Below, piece by piece: positions 24,014-33,119 of a stretch of DNA of 64,000 nucleotides; within the stretch, counting starts at the first letter, position 1; every line of letters starts with the position of its first letter. The position numbers and the translations under genes were made by a program. The notes under the pieces are model-generated. The model did not search any database. It was not told the DNA's origin and worked only from the letters and a program-made list of their open reading frames with translations. The stretch spans positions 1,364,001 to 1,428,000 of the forward strand of contig OZ243096.1 of NCBI GenBank assembly GCA_965212165.1. The letters are read 5' to 3'. The stretch comes from RHLJ01 sp965212165. GTDB lineage: Bacteria > Bacteroidota > Rhodothermia > Balneolales > Balneolaceae.

Positions 24014-25831
24014 TTATCCGAAGCTCACTGCATCGGCATTGTCTCGGGTTAAGTAATCGACAACAACACGGGTAATTACAATCGCACTAAAAAGCGAACA
24101 TGCAATACCTGCAAGTAGTGTTACAGCGAAACCTTTAATCGGTCCTACACCAAAACTCATCAAAATTATTGCAACGAAACCTGTAGTTACGTTTGCGTCA
24201 ATAATGGCACTCATTGCGTTAGAGTATCCAGCAGAAATAGCGGCTTTCATGGTTTTGCCAGAACGTTGTTCTTCTCTAATTCGATCAAAGATCAACACAT
24301 TCGCATCCACAGCCATACCGATTGTAAGTACAATACCTGCAATTCCTGGTAGAGTAAGAGTGGCATTAAATCCAGCAAGTATCCCTAGTATGAATATGAT
24401 GTTAAGAATAAGAGCTAAATCAGCTACACCACCACCGGTTCGATAATACACGATCATAAAAATAGCTACTATCCCAAGGCCAAATAATACCGAATTAAAA
24501 CCCGCTTTAATGGAAGCTTCTCCAAGAGTAGCTCCTACTGTACGGCTTCCAATAATCTCAAGCGGAGCAGGAAGGGCACCGGAAAGTAGAATGTTTACTA
24601 AATCTTCTGCTTCTGCAACGTTATCAAGTCCTGTAATCGAAGAGCGACCACCATTAATTTTGCTGATAACATTTGGATAAGAAACTACAAATCCATCTAG
24701 AACAATTGCTACTGGTTTACCAATATTTGCACCAGTTATTCTGCCCCAAACTCGTGCTCCTTCAGCATTCATACCCATAGCAACTTCAGGGATATTAGTA
24801 GTAGGATCAAATTGAATACTAGCTTCCTCTATTACGTCTCCAGTAAGTTCAACATCAGTACTAACACCATAAAGTGCGAATTGCTCAACACCATCTGTAA
24901 AGCTAATAGGTCTAGAACCCCAAAGTATTGTAGTATTTCTAGGTAACATTCGCTGAACTTCCGGAGCTTTAAGTAAATTCATTACAGCTGAAGTATCTAC
25001 TGTAGATGCATATCCAAAAACATAAGGACTTTGTTGCTGCACGAAGCCAAGTAAGTCAATAAGTTCATTAGTTTGAACTGGCTGGGAAAGACTATCAGAA
25101 GATGTATCTGGTTGTACATTATAGAATTCAATAGCACGTGTTCTATAATTTGAGAAGTCTTGCGCATCAGCACCAGTTCTGAATTCAAGTCGAGCAGTTC
25201 CTCTTAGGAGACCACGAACACGATCTTCATCATCTACGCCGGGAAGCTCTACGATAATACGATTACTTCCTTGTTTAAGGATAGATGGTTCAGTTACACC
25301 AAATCTATCTACACGAGTTCGTATAATTTCAATTGCTCTATCAAGAGCAGCATCACGTTGAGCTTTTAAATACACAACTACTTCTTCATTATTAGATCTT
25401 CGAGTGATGTTATCTGAATCACTTCTATAATATCTACTAAGTCGTGCATTTGCATCTCTCAATTCAAATGCTGCAACCATTTCATCTATGAAGTCAGTAT
25501 CGTTTTCTGCGGCTGCTTGGCGAGCTTCTGCGACTATTTCATTTAGTAAGTTGTCACGATCTTCACCTGCTAATTCAAGAATAAGTTGAGGTGTACCAAC
25601 TTCAAGAGTAACGTGCATTCCACCTTGGAGGTCAAGACCAAGTGAAAGAATGTTTTCACGTAGATTATTAAGCTTTTCCGCATTGTCAATATTATACTGA
25701 GCTTGCTCTGCTGGATTAAGCTGTTCAATTTGTTTTTGTTCTAAGTTCCAAATCACTGTTGGATACAAGTAATATAAGGTGAGTGCCAGAAAGGCGATTA
25801 TCACACCAATTTTAAATCCGTTGCCTTGCAT
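24014..25831 (-). CDS. secD: protein translocase subunit SecD
   Basis: A 605-residue inner-membrane export factor. One N-terminal helix is followed by a large periplasmic P1 domain with Asp-Leu-Gln-Gly-Gly-Met-His-Val at about 67-75, then five helices at the C-terminal end. The helix-4 motif Gly-Met-Ala-Val-Asp-Ala-Asn-Val-Leu-Ile-Phe-Asp-Arg and Ala-Asp-Leu-Ala-Leu-Ile-Leu-Asn are present. It is somewhat shorter than E. coli SecD (615) and not fused to secF. It is first in the secD-secF-STAS transcript. Confidence 0.96.
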   Translation of the reverse strand: MQGNGFKIGVIIAFLALTLYYLYPTVIWNLEQKQIEQLNPAEQAQYNIDNAEKLNNLRENILSLGLDLQGGMHVTLEVGTPQLILELAGEDRDNLLNEIVAEARQAAAENDTDFIDEMVAAFELRDANARLSRYYRSDSDNITRRSNNEEVVVYLKAQRDAALDRAIEIIRTRVDRFGVTEPSILKQGSNRIIVELPGVDDEDRVRGLLRGTARLEFRTGADAQDFSNYRTRAIEFYNVQPDTSSDSLSQPVQTNELIDLLGFVQQQSPYVFGYASTVDTSAVMNLLKAPEVQRMLPRNTTILWGSRPISFTDGVEQFALYGVSTDVELTGDVIEEASIQFDPTTNIPEVAMGMNAEGARVWGRITGANIGKPVAIVLDGFVVSYPNVISKINGGRSSITGLDNVAEAEDLVNILLSGALPAPLEIIGSRTVGATLGEASIKAGFNSVLFGLGIVAIFMIVYYRTGGGVADLALILNIIFILGILAGFNATLTLPGIAGIVLTIGMAVDANVLIFDRIREEQRSGKTMKAAISAGYSNAMSAIIDANVTTGFVAIILMSFGVGPIKGFAVTLLAGIACSLFSAIVITRVVVDYLTRDNADAVSFG

Positions 25832-25954
25832 ATGTGTTCAATTAAGAATTAAAAATTATAAAAATTAAGAAAAGGGATGAATGATATACTATCCCTGAAA
25901 TTTTGAATGAATAGATTGTTTCATAGAACAATATTCTTTGAAACATTGATATTG

Positions 25955-26521
25955 TTATGGGGCACCTATAGCGGTACCACTCTTAAGTGGAGATAAGAAA
26001 TGAGAGTTACTTCTGGTTAATTCATGAGAATTAATATCTGTTATTTGATCTACATCAAAATGTTGAGAAGTTTTGGTTATTGCTGTAGAATTGAACGGAC
26101 TATCTGATGGAAGAATAGTTTGTGGCTTAATATTTTGAATAAACACTGCCTTACCCATTCCACTAGACGAATTTTGATAACTATTCCATTCAGTAAGTAA
26201 TAACTGGTATAAATCTTCTTTAGATGAATCACTATCTCTTTCAGAAACTGGGAGTTCAAAATCATCAGAATGTGAAAGAACAAGCTCAGAAGCTTTTCTT
26301 ATAATGGCATCAAGTTCGTCAGAACCCTTTGAAAGAGCTTCAATTTGGTCAATTACAGCACTATTCTGGGTTTTTAGATGAGATTCTAACCAGAATGCAA
26401 ATGCATCTTGACTTGCCTTTTCTTCAATTGGTTTGGTAAAATGTAATACCATACCCAACATCAGTATAAAGAAGCTGGAAATTCGAGTAATATTTGATCT
26501 AAATATTTTCATCAAGACCAT
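25955..26521 (-). CDS. hypothetical membrane-anchored protein
   Basis: A protein of about 188 residues from the ATG at 26521 (a TTG at 26545 and an ATG at 26512 are alternatives). It has one N-terminal hydrophobic segment, then a helical Ser/Asp/Glu-rich region and a Thr/Ser/Asn-rich tail, consistent with a single-pass protein facing the periplasm. There are no cysteines and no recognisable domain. It lies between uvrA and secD on the same strand, separated from secD by 123 bases. Function unknown. Confidence 0.55.
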   Translation of the reverse strand: MVLMKIFRSNITRISSFFILMLGMVLHFTKPIEEKASQDAFAFWLESHLKTQNSAVIDQIEALSKGSDELDAIIRKASELVLSHSDDFELPVSERDSDSSKEDLYQLLLTEWNSYQNSSSGMGKAVFIQNIKPQTILPSDSPFNSTAITKTSQHFDVDQITDINSHELTRSNSHFLSPLKSGTAIGAP

Positions 26522-26583
26522 AAATATAGTCAAGTCTGCACCCAATTATCAATGGAAGGATTGTAAATGATTTTAGAATTTCA

Positions 26584-29424
26584 CTACACCTTAACCTTAC
26601 CTAATCTTTCAAATTCTTGATCTAAGAAAATTCCTGTGATCGAATCTTTGTTCTTAGCTAGTTGCATTGGAGTTCCTTGAGCAATAATCTTTCCGCCACC
26701 ACGTCCTCCTTCAGGTCCAAGATCAATAATCCAATCTGCTGCCTTTATGAGATCTAAGTTATGTTCAATTACCATCACCGTGTTCCCTTTATCAACCAAC
26801 TGCTGAATAACATTGATTAACATTCTTACATCTTGGAAATGAAGACCTGTTGTAGGCTCATCCATCACATAAAGAGTATCTCCGGTTCCTATTTTTGAAA
26901 GTTCCCGAGCTAGTTTTATTCGCTGTGCTTCTCCACCAGATAGAGTGGTACTTGATTGCCCAAGGGTTAGGTATCCAAGGCCAACTGATGTAAGAGTTTT
27001 TAATATTCTGGAAATGGTTGGTTGAGCATCAAAGAATTCTGCGGCATCACTGATAGGCATATTCAATACTTCAGAGATATTCTTTTTCTTGTAATATATT
27101 TCAAGCGTTTCTCTGTTATATCTCTTTGCATTACACGTCTCGCAGGTTACATAAACATCAGGTAGAAAATTCATTTCAATTTTACGAACGCCATCCCCTT
27201 GACAAGTTTCACATCGCCCACCTTTTACATTAAACGAAAATCGGCCTTGATCATAACCCCTAATCTTTGCTTCAGGGAGTTCTGAAAATAACCTTCTTAT
27301 ATGGTCAAAAACCTTTGTGTAAGTACCAGGATTAGAACGAGGAGTTCGACCTATGGGACTTTGATCTATGGAAATAATCTTATCTATATTATCTAGCCCA
27401 TCAACTGTGTCATATGGTAGAGGGACACTTTTTGATTTATAAAAATGGTTTGAAAGAATAGGAACAAGTGTTTGATTAATTAGTGAACTCTTTCCGCTAC
27501 CGCTAACTCCAGTAACAGAAATAAATTTCCCTAATGGAACGGTTAGGTCAACATTTTGAAGGTTATGACCACGAGCATTTTTAATTGTGATCTTTTTCTT
27601 ATTTCCTTTTCTATAAATCTCAGGAAGCTCTATAACCTCTTCATCTCTAAGGAAACGGGCAGTCATTGAGTTTTTTACAAGTTCTTCAGGTTTACCTGAT
27701 GATACAATATGTCCACCATGTACTCCAGCTCCTGGACCTAAATCAACAACATGATCGGCATGTTCTATTGTTTCTCTATCATGTTCAACTATAATAACGC
27801 TATTGCCTAAATCTCGTAACGTTTCAAGCGATTTAATTAATTTGATGTTATCTCGTTGATGAAGCCCAATACTAGGCTCATCCAAAATATAAAGAACACC
27901 TACTAATTGTGTCCCAATTTGAGTAGCGAGTCGAATTCTTTGAGCTTCTCCACCTGAAAGTGTCTGAGCCTCTCTGTCAAGATTTAAGTAGTTCAATCCT
28001 ACATTGAGTAAGAAGTCTAGGCGATCACGAATTTCTTTTAGTACCTGATTACCAATAAGCTGTTGGCGTTCTGTAAGTTTAATTGAATATAGAGCATCCC
28101 TTAAACCCTGAATATCAAGTTTTACTAAATCATGGATGTTGTACGTATCAATTTTATAGGAAAGAGCTTCTTGATTAAGTCGTCCGCCACCACATTTAGG
28201 GCAAACAACTTTACTCATATATGCTTTTGCTTTATCTCGCTGTTTTGGGGACTTACTACTCTCATATTGTTCGATGATAGTGCGTCGGAGACCTTCGAAT
28301 TTATGCTGATAAGTAACAGAGTTATCCTTAAAGTCGTAACTTACAGCAAATTTCTTTTCTCCAGAACCATGCATTAAAACTTCTTTTAGATCATCCGAAT
28401 ATTTTTTAAATGGAGAATCAAAATTGAGTTTATAGCTTTCAAGCACAGCTTTTAATTGCTTGAAAGCAAAAATGTCTCGAGGAGGACCTAGAAATCGAAT
28501 ACCACCATCATTTACACTTTGCGATTCATTCGGAACTAGTAAATCCCAACTCACATCATAAGTATATCCAAGGCCATCACATTCCTTACAGGCACCATAA
28601 GGGGAGTTGAATGAGAATAAGTTTGGTGCTGGGTCTTCGTAAGCAATACCGCTTTCAATATCGAAAAGCTTCTGTGAAAAAAGTCTGTCAATATACTCAC
28701 CACCATCCTGTTGAACTGAAAGAACTACATTTCCATCAGCCATTTCAAGAGCTAAACGTATACTATCAGCAATACGTTTTTCGCTTTTTGGTGAGATAAC
28801 GAATCGGTCGACTACGATTTCAATATTATGGGTTTTATAACGGTCAACCATTAATCCATCGGTAAGTTCAGTTAGTTCACCATCAATACGGGCACTAACA
28901 AAACCTTGTTTAATAGTTTGTTCAAATAATTCTCGATAATGACCTTTTCTTCCACGAACAACAGGTGCCAAGCAGTATGCTTTACTACCTGCTGGCATAG
29001 CCATTACTGTTGCAACCACTTGATCAGCGGTTTGTTTTTCCATCTTATTACCAGACTTATAGGAATAGGGAACTCCTACTCTGGCATAAAGAAGTCTTAG
29101 AAAATCATATATCTCTGTAACTGTACCAACTGTAGAACGCGGATTACGATTAGTAGTTTTTTGGTCAATTGATATAACAGGGGAAAGTCCGTCTATGAAA
29201 TCAACCGCAGGGCGTTCCATCATCCCCAAAAATTGACGTGCATATGCAGAAAGTGATTCTAAGAATCTTCTTTGTCCTTCAGCATAGATAGTATCAAAAG
29301 CTAAAGATGATTTCCCAGACCCAGATAGACCTGTTATTACAACTAATTGGTCACGGGGAATATCAATGTCAAAGTTCTTAAGGTTATGCTCGCGAGCGCC
29401 TTTAATTACGATGTTTTGTTGCAA
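26584..29424 (-). CDS. uvrA: excinuclease ABC subunit A
   Basis: A 946-residue nucleotide excision repair damage sensor. Two ABC ATPase units are present: the first Walker A is Gly-Leu-Ser-Gly-Ser-Gly-Lys-Ser at 32-39, the second Gly-Val-Ser-Gly-Ser-Gly-Lys-Ser in the C-terminal half. Both Leu-Ser-Gly-Gly-Glu-Ala-Gln-Arg-Ile signatures are intact. Zinc modules are visible as Cys-Lys-Glu-Cys/Cys-Pro-Lys-Cys in the first half and Cys-Glu-Thr-Cys/Cys-Glu-Thr-Cys in the second. Full length for bacterial UvrA; no uvrB or uvrC in the window. Confidence 0.97.
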   Translation of the reverse strand: MQQNIVIKGAREHNLKNFDIDIPRDQLVVITGLSGSGKSSLAFDTIYAEGQRRFLESLSAYARQFLGMMERPAVDFIDGLSPVISIDQKTTNRNPRSTVGTVTEIYDFLRLLYARVGVPYSYKSGNKMEKQTADQVVATVMAMPAGSKAYCLAPVVRGRKGHYRELFEQTIKQGFVSARIDGELTELTDGLMVDRYKTHNIEIVVDRFVISPKSEKRIADSIRLALEMADGNVVLSVQQDGGEYIDRLFSQKLFDIESGIAYEDPAPNLFSFNSPYGACKECDGLGYTYDVSWDLLVPNESQSVNDGGIRFLGPPRDIFAFKQLKAVLESYKLNFDSPFKKYSDDLKEVLMHGSGEKKFAVSYDFKDNSVTYQHKFEGLRRTIIEQYESSKSPKQRDKAKAYMSKVVCPKCGGGRLNQEALSYKIDTYNIHDLVKLDIQGLRDALYSIKLTERQQLIGNQVLKEIRDRLDFLLNVGLNYLNLDREAQTLSGGEAQRIRLATQIGTQLVGVLYILDEPSIGLHQRDNIKLIKSLETLRDLGNSVIIVEHDRETIEHADHVVDLGPGAGVHGGHIVSSGKPEELVKNSMTARFLRDEEVIELPEIYRKGNKKKITIKNARGHNLQNVDLTVPLGKFISVTGVSGSGKSSLINQTLVPILSNHFYKSKSVPLPYDTVDGLDNIDKIISIDQSPIGRTPRSNPGTYTKVFDHIRRLFSELPEAKIRGYDQGRFSFNVKGGRCETCQGDGVRKIEMNFLPDVYVTCETCNAKRYNRETLEIYYKKKNISEVLNMPISDAAEFFDAQPTISRILKTLTSVGLGYLTLGQSSTTLSGGEAQRIKLARELSKIGTGDTLYVMDEPTTGLHFQDVRMLINVIQQLVDKGNTVMVIEHNLDLIKAADWIIDLGPEGGRGGGKIIAQGTPMQLAKNKDSITGIFLDQEFERLGKVKV

Positions 29425-29505
29425 AACTACTTTTGGCTTTATGATTTAGATCAACATGAAAGGTACAGAACAGCGCACACAAATCCTTCATTCCTTTTTC
29501 TAAAA

Positions 29506-30804
29506 TTATTGTAAATCTTGATTAGCCTTAGCTATATAATTATAATCTCTGATAAATAACCTGTTAGGTATTAATCCAAAATCGTCGTCTGATAAATCGG
29601 GTTTAATCCTATGTAGAAAGTACATCGGAACCTTCCCAATATTTTTTGCTTCGATCTCGCCTCTTGGTTCACATTCAAAGAAATCCTTAACACGATCATA
29701 AGTGTCTTGAGAAATATTAATACTATTACTCGCAGAATTCTGCTCCATGCGAGCTGCAAGGTTTACAGCTTCTCCCCAAACATCATAAGCAAAACGTTTT
29801 TTACCAATTACACCAACTACAGAATGGCCTGTATGTATACCAATTCTTAAAGGGAAGTAAGGAATGGAATTGGGTAGGTTGTCTTTTAAGTTGCTAACAA
29901 AAAATTTCATCTTTAAAGCAGCTAAAACTGTATCAATTGGATGTGTAGAATTCCTTTCGGGAATTCCTCCTGCAGCCATATAACTATCACCAATTGTCTT
30001 AATTTTGATAATGTTATGTTGTGATATAAAATCATCAAACCTATCAAAGTAAAAGCTTAATGACTCGATAAGTTTTTCTGGCGACAAATCGGGAACAATT
30101 TTACTGAAATCATCAAAGTCGGTAAACATGAATGTGGCATCAGGGTACCTTTCTGGTGAAACATTTCCATAAGCTAGTAAGCTATCAGCAATTTTCTTTG
30201 GAAAGATATTTTGCAAGAGTTCTTCATGCTCTTTCTTGGTGAGTTGAAGTTCTTGATTTGATGCATTCAAACCAGATTGCATCTTTTCTAATCTAGTATT
30301 TTGACCAAGAGTATTTTTGTAAGTAGATACTAAAAGACTCACTAAATGAGAATAATCAGCTTTAATATGATATTGTTGATTTTCGATAGTAACGGTCACT
30401 TTTTCTGTTACTTGAGATACTGCAATAGGATTATTTAGTAACTCCAGTACTTTTGAAAATAAAGTATCATCATCGTAGGGTTTGGTAAGATAATTATCAG
30501 CCCCTACTTCAATACCCCTCATTAAACTACCCGCTTCTATTCGCGATGTAACCAGAATAACTGGGATTCTTCGAAATTTTACATCTTCCTTTATAAGCTT
30601 ACATAACTCATATCCATCCATTAAAGGCATTTCAACATCAGAAATAACTAAATCTGGCAATTCTGATTGTACAAGTTCAAATGCATCTTTGCCATTTTGA
30701 GCGGTAATTACTTCATAACCGTGTTGAAGTAGTTTATGGCGAGTGATGGTAACCAATGCTGGGTAATCATCAACAACTAAAATTCTGGGCTTAGTTTGAA
30801 TCAT
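29506..30804 (-). CDS. response regulator with class III adenylate cyclase output
   Basis: A 432-residue cytoplasmic protein. Residues 7-125 form a receiver domain with acidic pocket Asp12/Asp13, phospho-acceptor Asp56 and Lys108. Residues 165-200 are a helical linker, and 220-395 a class III cyclase catalytic domain. The metal-binding Asp229 and Asp273, the adenine-selecting Lys269 and Asp341, and the transition-state residues Asn348 and Arg352 can all be placed, so it should make cAMP from ATP when dimeric. No cognate histidine kinase is next to it; uvrA lies downstream and the divergent DAHP synthase gene upstream. Confidence 0.9.
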   Translation of the reverse strand: MIQTKPRILVVDDYPALVTITRHKLLQHGYEVITAQNGKDAFELVQSELPDLVISDVEMPLMDGYELCKLIKEDVKFRRIPVILVTSRIEAGSLMRGIEVGADNYLTKPYDDDTLFSKVLELLNNPIAVSQVTEKVTVTIENQQYHIKADYSHLVSLLVSTYKNTLGQNTRLEKMQSGLNASNQELQLTKKEHEELLQNIFPKKIADSLLAYGNVSPERYPDATFMFTDFDDFSKIVPDLSPEKLIESLSFYFDRFDDFISQHNIIKIKTIGDSYMAAGGIPERNSTHPIDTVLAALKMKFFVSNLKDNLPNSIPYFPLRIGIHTGHSVVGVIGKKRFAYDVWGEAVNLAARMEQNSASNSINISQDTYDRVKDFFECEPRGEIEAKNIGKVPMYFLHRIKPDLSDDDFGLIPNRLFIRDYNYIAKANQDLQ

Positions 30805-30896
30805 AAGTATAAATTTAAACTCTGAATATAATTGATCTAGACAAAGATAGATAACTTTGAATTTTTAAAAGCATTGAATAAAAAAAACCTTAGTTT

Positions 30897-32279
30897 ATGC
30901 ACTCAAATTCACTCATTACAATGCAAGACATTCTACAGAAAAACTGGACCCCAACTAGCTGGTTAAAAAAACCAGTAAAGCAATTACCAAAATATCCCGA
31001 TCAAAAAGCATTAGAAGATAGTTTTGAAAGCCTCAAAAAACTACCTCCTTTAGTTACTTCTTGGGAAATAGAGGCATTAAAAAATAAATTAGCTCGAGTT
31101 TCAGCAGGAAAAGCATTTTTGTTACAAGCTGGAGATTGTGCTGAGAGTTTTGACCTTACTAATTCTCAGAAAATTGTAAACACTGTAAAAGTACTTTTAC
31201 AAACCAGTTTCATTTTAATTCATGAATTAGGTGTACCAGTTGTACGTCTCGGTAGAATTGCTGGACAATATGCTAAACCACGTTCGCAAGATTTTGAAGA
31301 AGTAAATGGTGAGCAAATCCATAATTATCGAGGCGATTTGATTAATGGCTTTGAACCAAACAAAGAAGCTCGATTACCTGATCCCAAAAGGTTAATTGAA
31401 GGCTATCACAAAGCTGGGTTAACTCTAAATTTTGTTCGTGCTCTAGCTGATGAAGGTTTTGCAGATTTGCATCACCCAGAGCAATGGGAATTAGATTTTA
31501 TGAAGAACAATGTGTACTACAAAGAATATGAAGCAATGGTAGAGTCTATTACCAAAGCGGTAAAATTTGTAGACGCAATTTCACCAGATCGATTTAATAG
31601 CCTTCAAAAAGTAGATGTTTATACTTCTCATGAAGCATTAAATTTGTACTACGATTCTGCACAAACTCGAACAGTACCTCGTAAAACTGATTTTTATAAT
31701 TTGAGCTCTCATATGGTATGGCTTGGAAATCGAACAAGAGACCTAGACGGCGCTCATGTAGAATATCTAAGTGGGATTGCAAATCCAATCGGTATAAAAG
31801 TTGGGCCACCATATACCATTGATGATACACTACGACTAATTGAGAAATTGAATCCAAGTCGTGAAGAAGGTAAAATTGTTTTAATTACACGTTTTGGCAA
31901 ATCTGTAATTGAAGATGAACTACCTGGATTAATACGCGCTACTAAAAAAGAAGGTTTACCTGTAGTGTGGAGCTCAGATCCAATGCATGGAAATACTTTT
32001 TCTTCTTCAAATAATTATAAAACTCGAAACTTTGATCATATTCTGGAAGAAATAAAGTCAGCATTTGCTATTCATCGGGCCGAAGGAAGTTACCTTGGAA
32101 GCGTTCATCTTGAGCTCACAGGTGATAATGTAACCGAATGTGTTGGTGGTGCAAAAGGCTTAAATGAAGATGGTTTAAATAACAACTATGAAACATTCTG
32201 TGATCCCCGTCTAAATTATGAGCAATCATTAGAGATGGCATTTCTAGTTTCAAAAGAGTGGAAGCAAAGTTATTCTTAA
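30897..32279 (+). CDS. aroF: 3-deoxy-7-phosphoheptulonate synthase, class II
   Basis: A 460-residue class II (plant/Mycobacterium-type) DAHP synthase that condenses PEP and erythrose 4-phosphate to begin the shikimate pathway. Characteristic blocks are Leu-Leu-Gln-Ala-Gly-Asp-Cys-Ala-Glu-Ser-Phe near residue 80, Gly-Arg-Ile-Ala-Gly-Gln-Tyr-Ala-Lys-Pro-Arg, and Gly-Gly-Val/Ser-type Leu-Gly-Ser-Val-His-Leu-Glu-Leu-Thr-Gly-Asp near the C terminus. The start may be the ATG at 30897 or a second Met eight codons later. It is a single gene, followed by an inverted repeat at 32300. The symbol follows one common usage; class II enzymes are also called AroG. Confidence 0.94.
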   Translation: MHSNSLITMQDILQKNWTPTSWLKKPVKQLPKYPDQKALEDSFESLKKLPPLVTSWEIEALKNKLARVSAGKAFLLQAGDCAESFDLTNSQKIVNTVKVLLQTSFILIHELGVPVVRLGRIAGQYAKPRSQDFEEVNGEQIHNYRGDLINGFEPNKEARLPDPKRLIEGYHKAGLTLNFVRALADEGFADLHHPEQWELDFMKNNVYYKEYEAMVESITKAVKFVDAISPDRFNSLQKVDVYTSHEALNLYYDSAQTRTVPRKTDFYNLSSHMVWLGNRTRDLDGAHVEYLSGIANPIGIKVGPPYTIDDTLRLIEKLNPSREEGKIVLITRFGKSVIEDELPGLIRATKKEGLPVVWSSDPMHGNTFSSSNNYKTRNFDHILEEIKSAFAIHRAEGSYLGSVHLELTGDNVTECVGGAKGLNEDGLNNNYETFCDPRLNYEQSLEMAFLVSKEWKQSYS

Positions 32280-32299
32280 TAGCTATTAGTTTTGAGTCT

Positions 32300-32338
32300 T
32301 GAGGTATGAGTATAAAAATCCTTGAAACTCATACCTCA
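32300..32338. repeat. 12-bp inverted repeat after the DAHP synthase gene
   Basis: TGAGGTATGAGT (32300-32311) and ACTCATACCTCA (32327-32338) form a perfect 12-bp stem with a 15-base loop, 21 bases after the stop codon. There is no T-run, so it is either a factor-independent terminator lacking its tail, an mRNA-stabilising end, or a palindromic repeat. Confidence 0.5.
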
Positions 32339-32369
32339 CACCTAAACACTGCCAATTCTTTAACTAAGT

Positions 32370-32398
32370 ATGTCTTTGAGTCAAACTCAGTATGACAT
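32370..32398. repeat. imperfect palindrome with ATGTC/GACAT outer arms
   Basis: ATGTC (32370-32374) pairs with GACAT (32394-32398), and TGAGT (32377-32381) with ACTCA (32385-32389) around a CAA loop. On the minus strand it contains TGTCATACTGAGT, which resembles dispersed palindromes I recall from Bacteroidota genomes. No other copy was noticed in this window. Confidence 0.35.
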
Positions 32399-32480
32399 CT
32401 TTTCCAGTTGGCAGAAATTTCTCTGAATATTCTTCATTTCTTATTTGTCGCAGTGTCAGGTCAATACACTTCTTTATAAT

Positions 32481-32496
32481 TGGCATAAGCATTGCA
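32481..32496 (+). promoter_or_regulatory. sigma-54-type promoter upstream of hsp20
   Basis: TGGCATAAGCATTGCA matches the -24/-12 consensus TGGCAC-N5-TTGCA with one mismatch and has the invariant GG and GC dinucleotides exactly ten bases apart. It would initiate near 32507, leaving a leader of about 42 bases before the hsp20 ATG at 32549. No enhancer-binding activator gene or clear enhancer repeat is visible nearby; the palindromes at 32300 and 32370 are candidates for binding sites. Confidence 0.7.
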
Positions 32497-32548
32497 ATTT
32501 TTGCCATGAATTATGAATCAATTAAAACTAAAAAAAGAGGATTCAATC

Positions 32549-32980
32549 ATGGCACTTATTAAATATACAAGACCAAACACTGATCTTTTCTCAAGAAACT
32601 TCAATGATATTGTTGATGAGTTCTTTAACAATGCTTCACCTAATTATCGAAAAGATAGTTTTATGCCAAGCGTAGATGTTTCTGAAACTGATACACAATT
32701 TGAAGTATCAGTTGAGCTACCAGGATTAAAGAAAGAAGATATTAATGTGGATCTTGAAAAAGGACGTTTAACTATTAGTGGAGAGCGTAAGTTTAAAAAT
32801 GATGAAGAAGGAAAGAATTACCATAGAGTCGAAACTCAATATGGTAAATTTAGCCGTTCATTTTACTTACCAGATACAATAGATGAAGATAGTATTCTCG
32901 CTAAATACGAAGATGGAATTCTAAATATATCCATCAACAAGAGCGATGAAAAAGTTAAAAAGCAAATAGAGATAGCTTAA
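32549..32980 (+). CDS. hsp20: small heat shock protein, Hsp20/alpha-crystallin family
   Basis: A holdase chaperone that keeps unfolded proteins soluble. The alpha-crystallin domain covers about residues 36-140: Pro-Ser-Val-Asp-Val-Ser-Glu-Thr, Glu-Leu-Pro-Gly-Leu-Lys-Lys-Glu-Asp-Ile, and the closing Tyr-Glu-Asp-Gly-Ile-Leu-Asn-Ile. The short C-terminal tail ends Lys-Lys-Gln-Ile-Glu-Ile-Ala, with an Ile-x-Ile docking motif. The frame opens at 32513, but the ATG at 32549 has an AGAGGA site and gives the usual Met-Ala-Leu-Ile start (143 residues). A sigma-54-type promoter lies upstream and a terminator downstream, so it is a single-gene unit. Confidence 0.93.
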   Translation: MALIKYTRPNTDLFSRNFNDIVDEFFNNASPNYRKDSFMPSVDVSETDTQFEVSVELPGLKKEDINVDLEKGRLTISGERKFKNDEEGKNYHRVETQYGKFSRSFYLPDTIDEDSILAKYEDGILNISINKSDEKVKKQIEIA

Positions 32981-33002
32981 AATTCGATCCAAAAATTATG
33001 TA

Positions 33003-33033
33003 GCCGGGGCTAAGAATAGCTCCGGTGTTTTTT
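33003..33033 (+). terminator. intrinsic terminator after hsp20
   Basis: CCGGGGCT (33004-33011) pairs with AGCTCCGG (33018-33025) with one G-U pair and a 6-base loop, followed by TG and six T (33028-33033). It lies about 22 bases after the hsp20 stop. Confidence 0.88.
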
Positions 33034-33119
33034 GGTAACAAAATGTAAAGGGGTACAATTTTCGTGTTAAGAGACGTTGTAGCACCATAAAAACATTAAC
33101 TATCAATAATTAAAAAACT

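Noticed and set aside
32513..32548. Upstream start for hsp20
   Set aside because: The extension of twelve residues has no family match, and the ATG at 32549 has an AGAGGA site and the usual N terminus.
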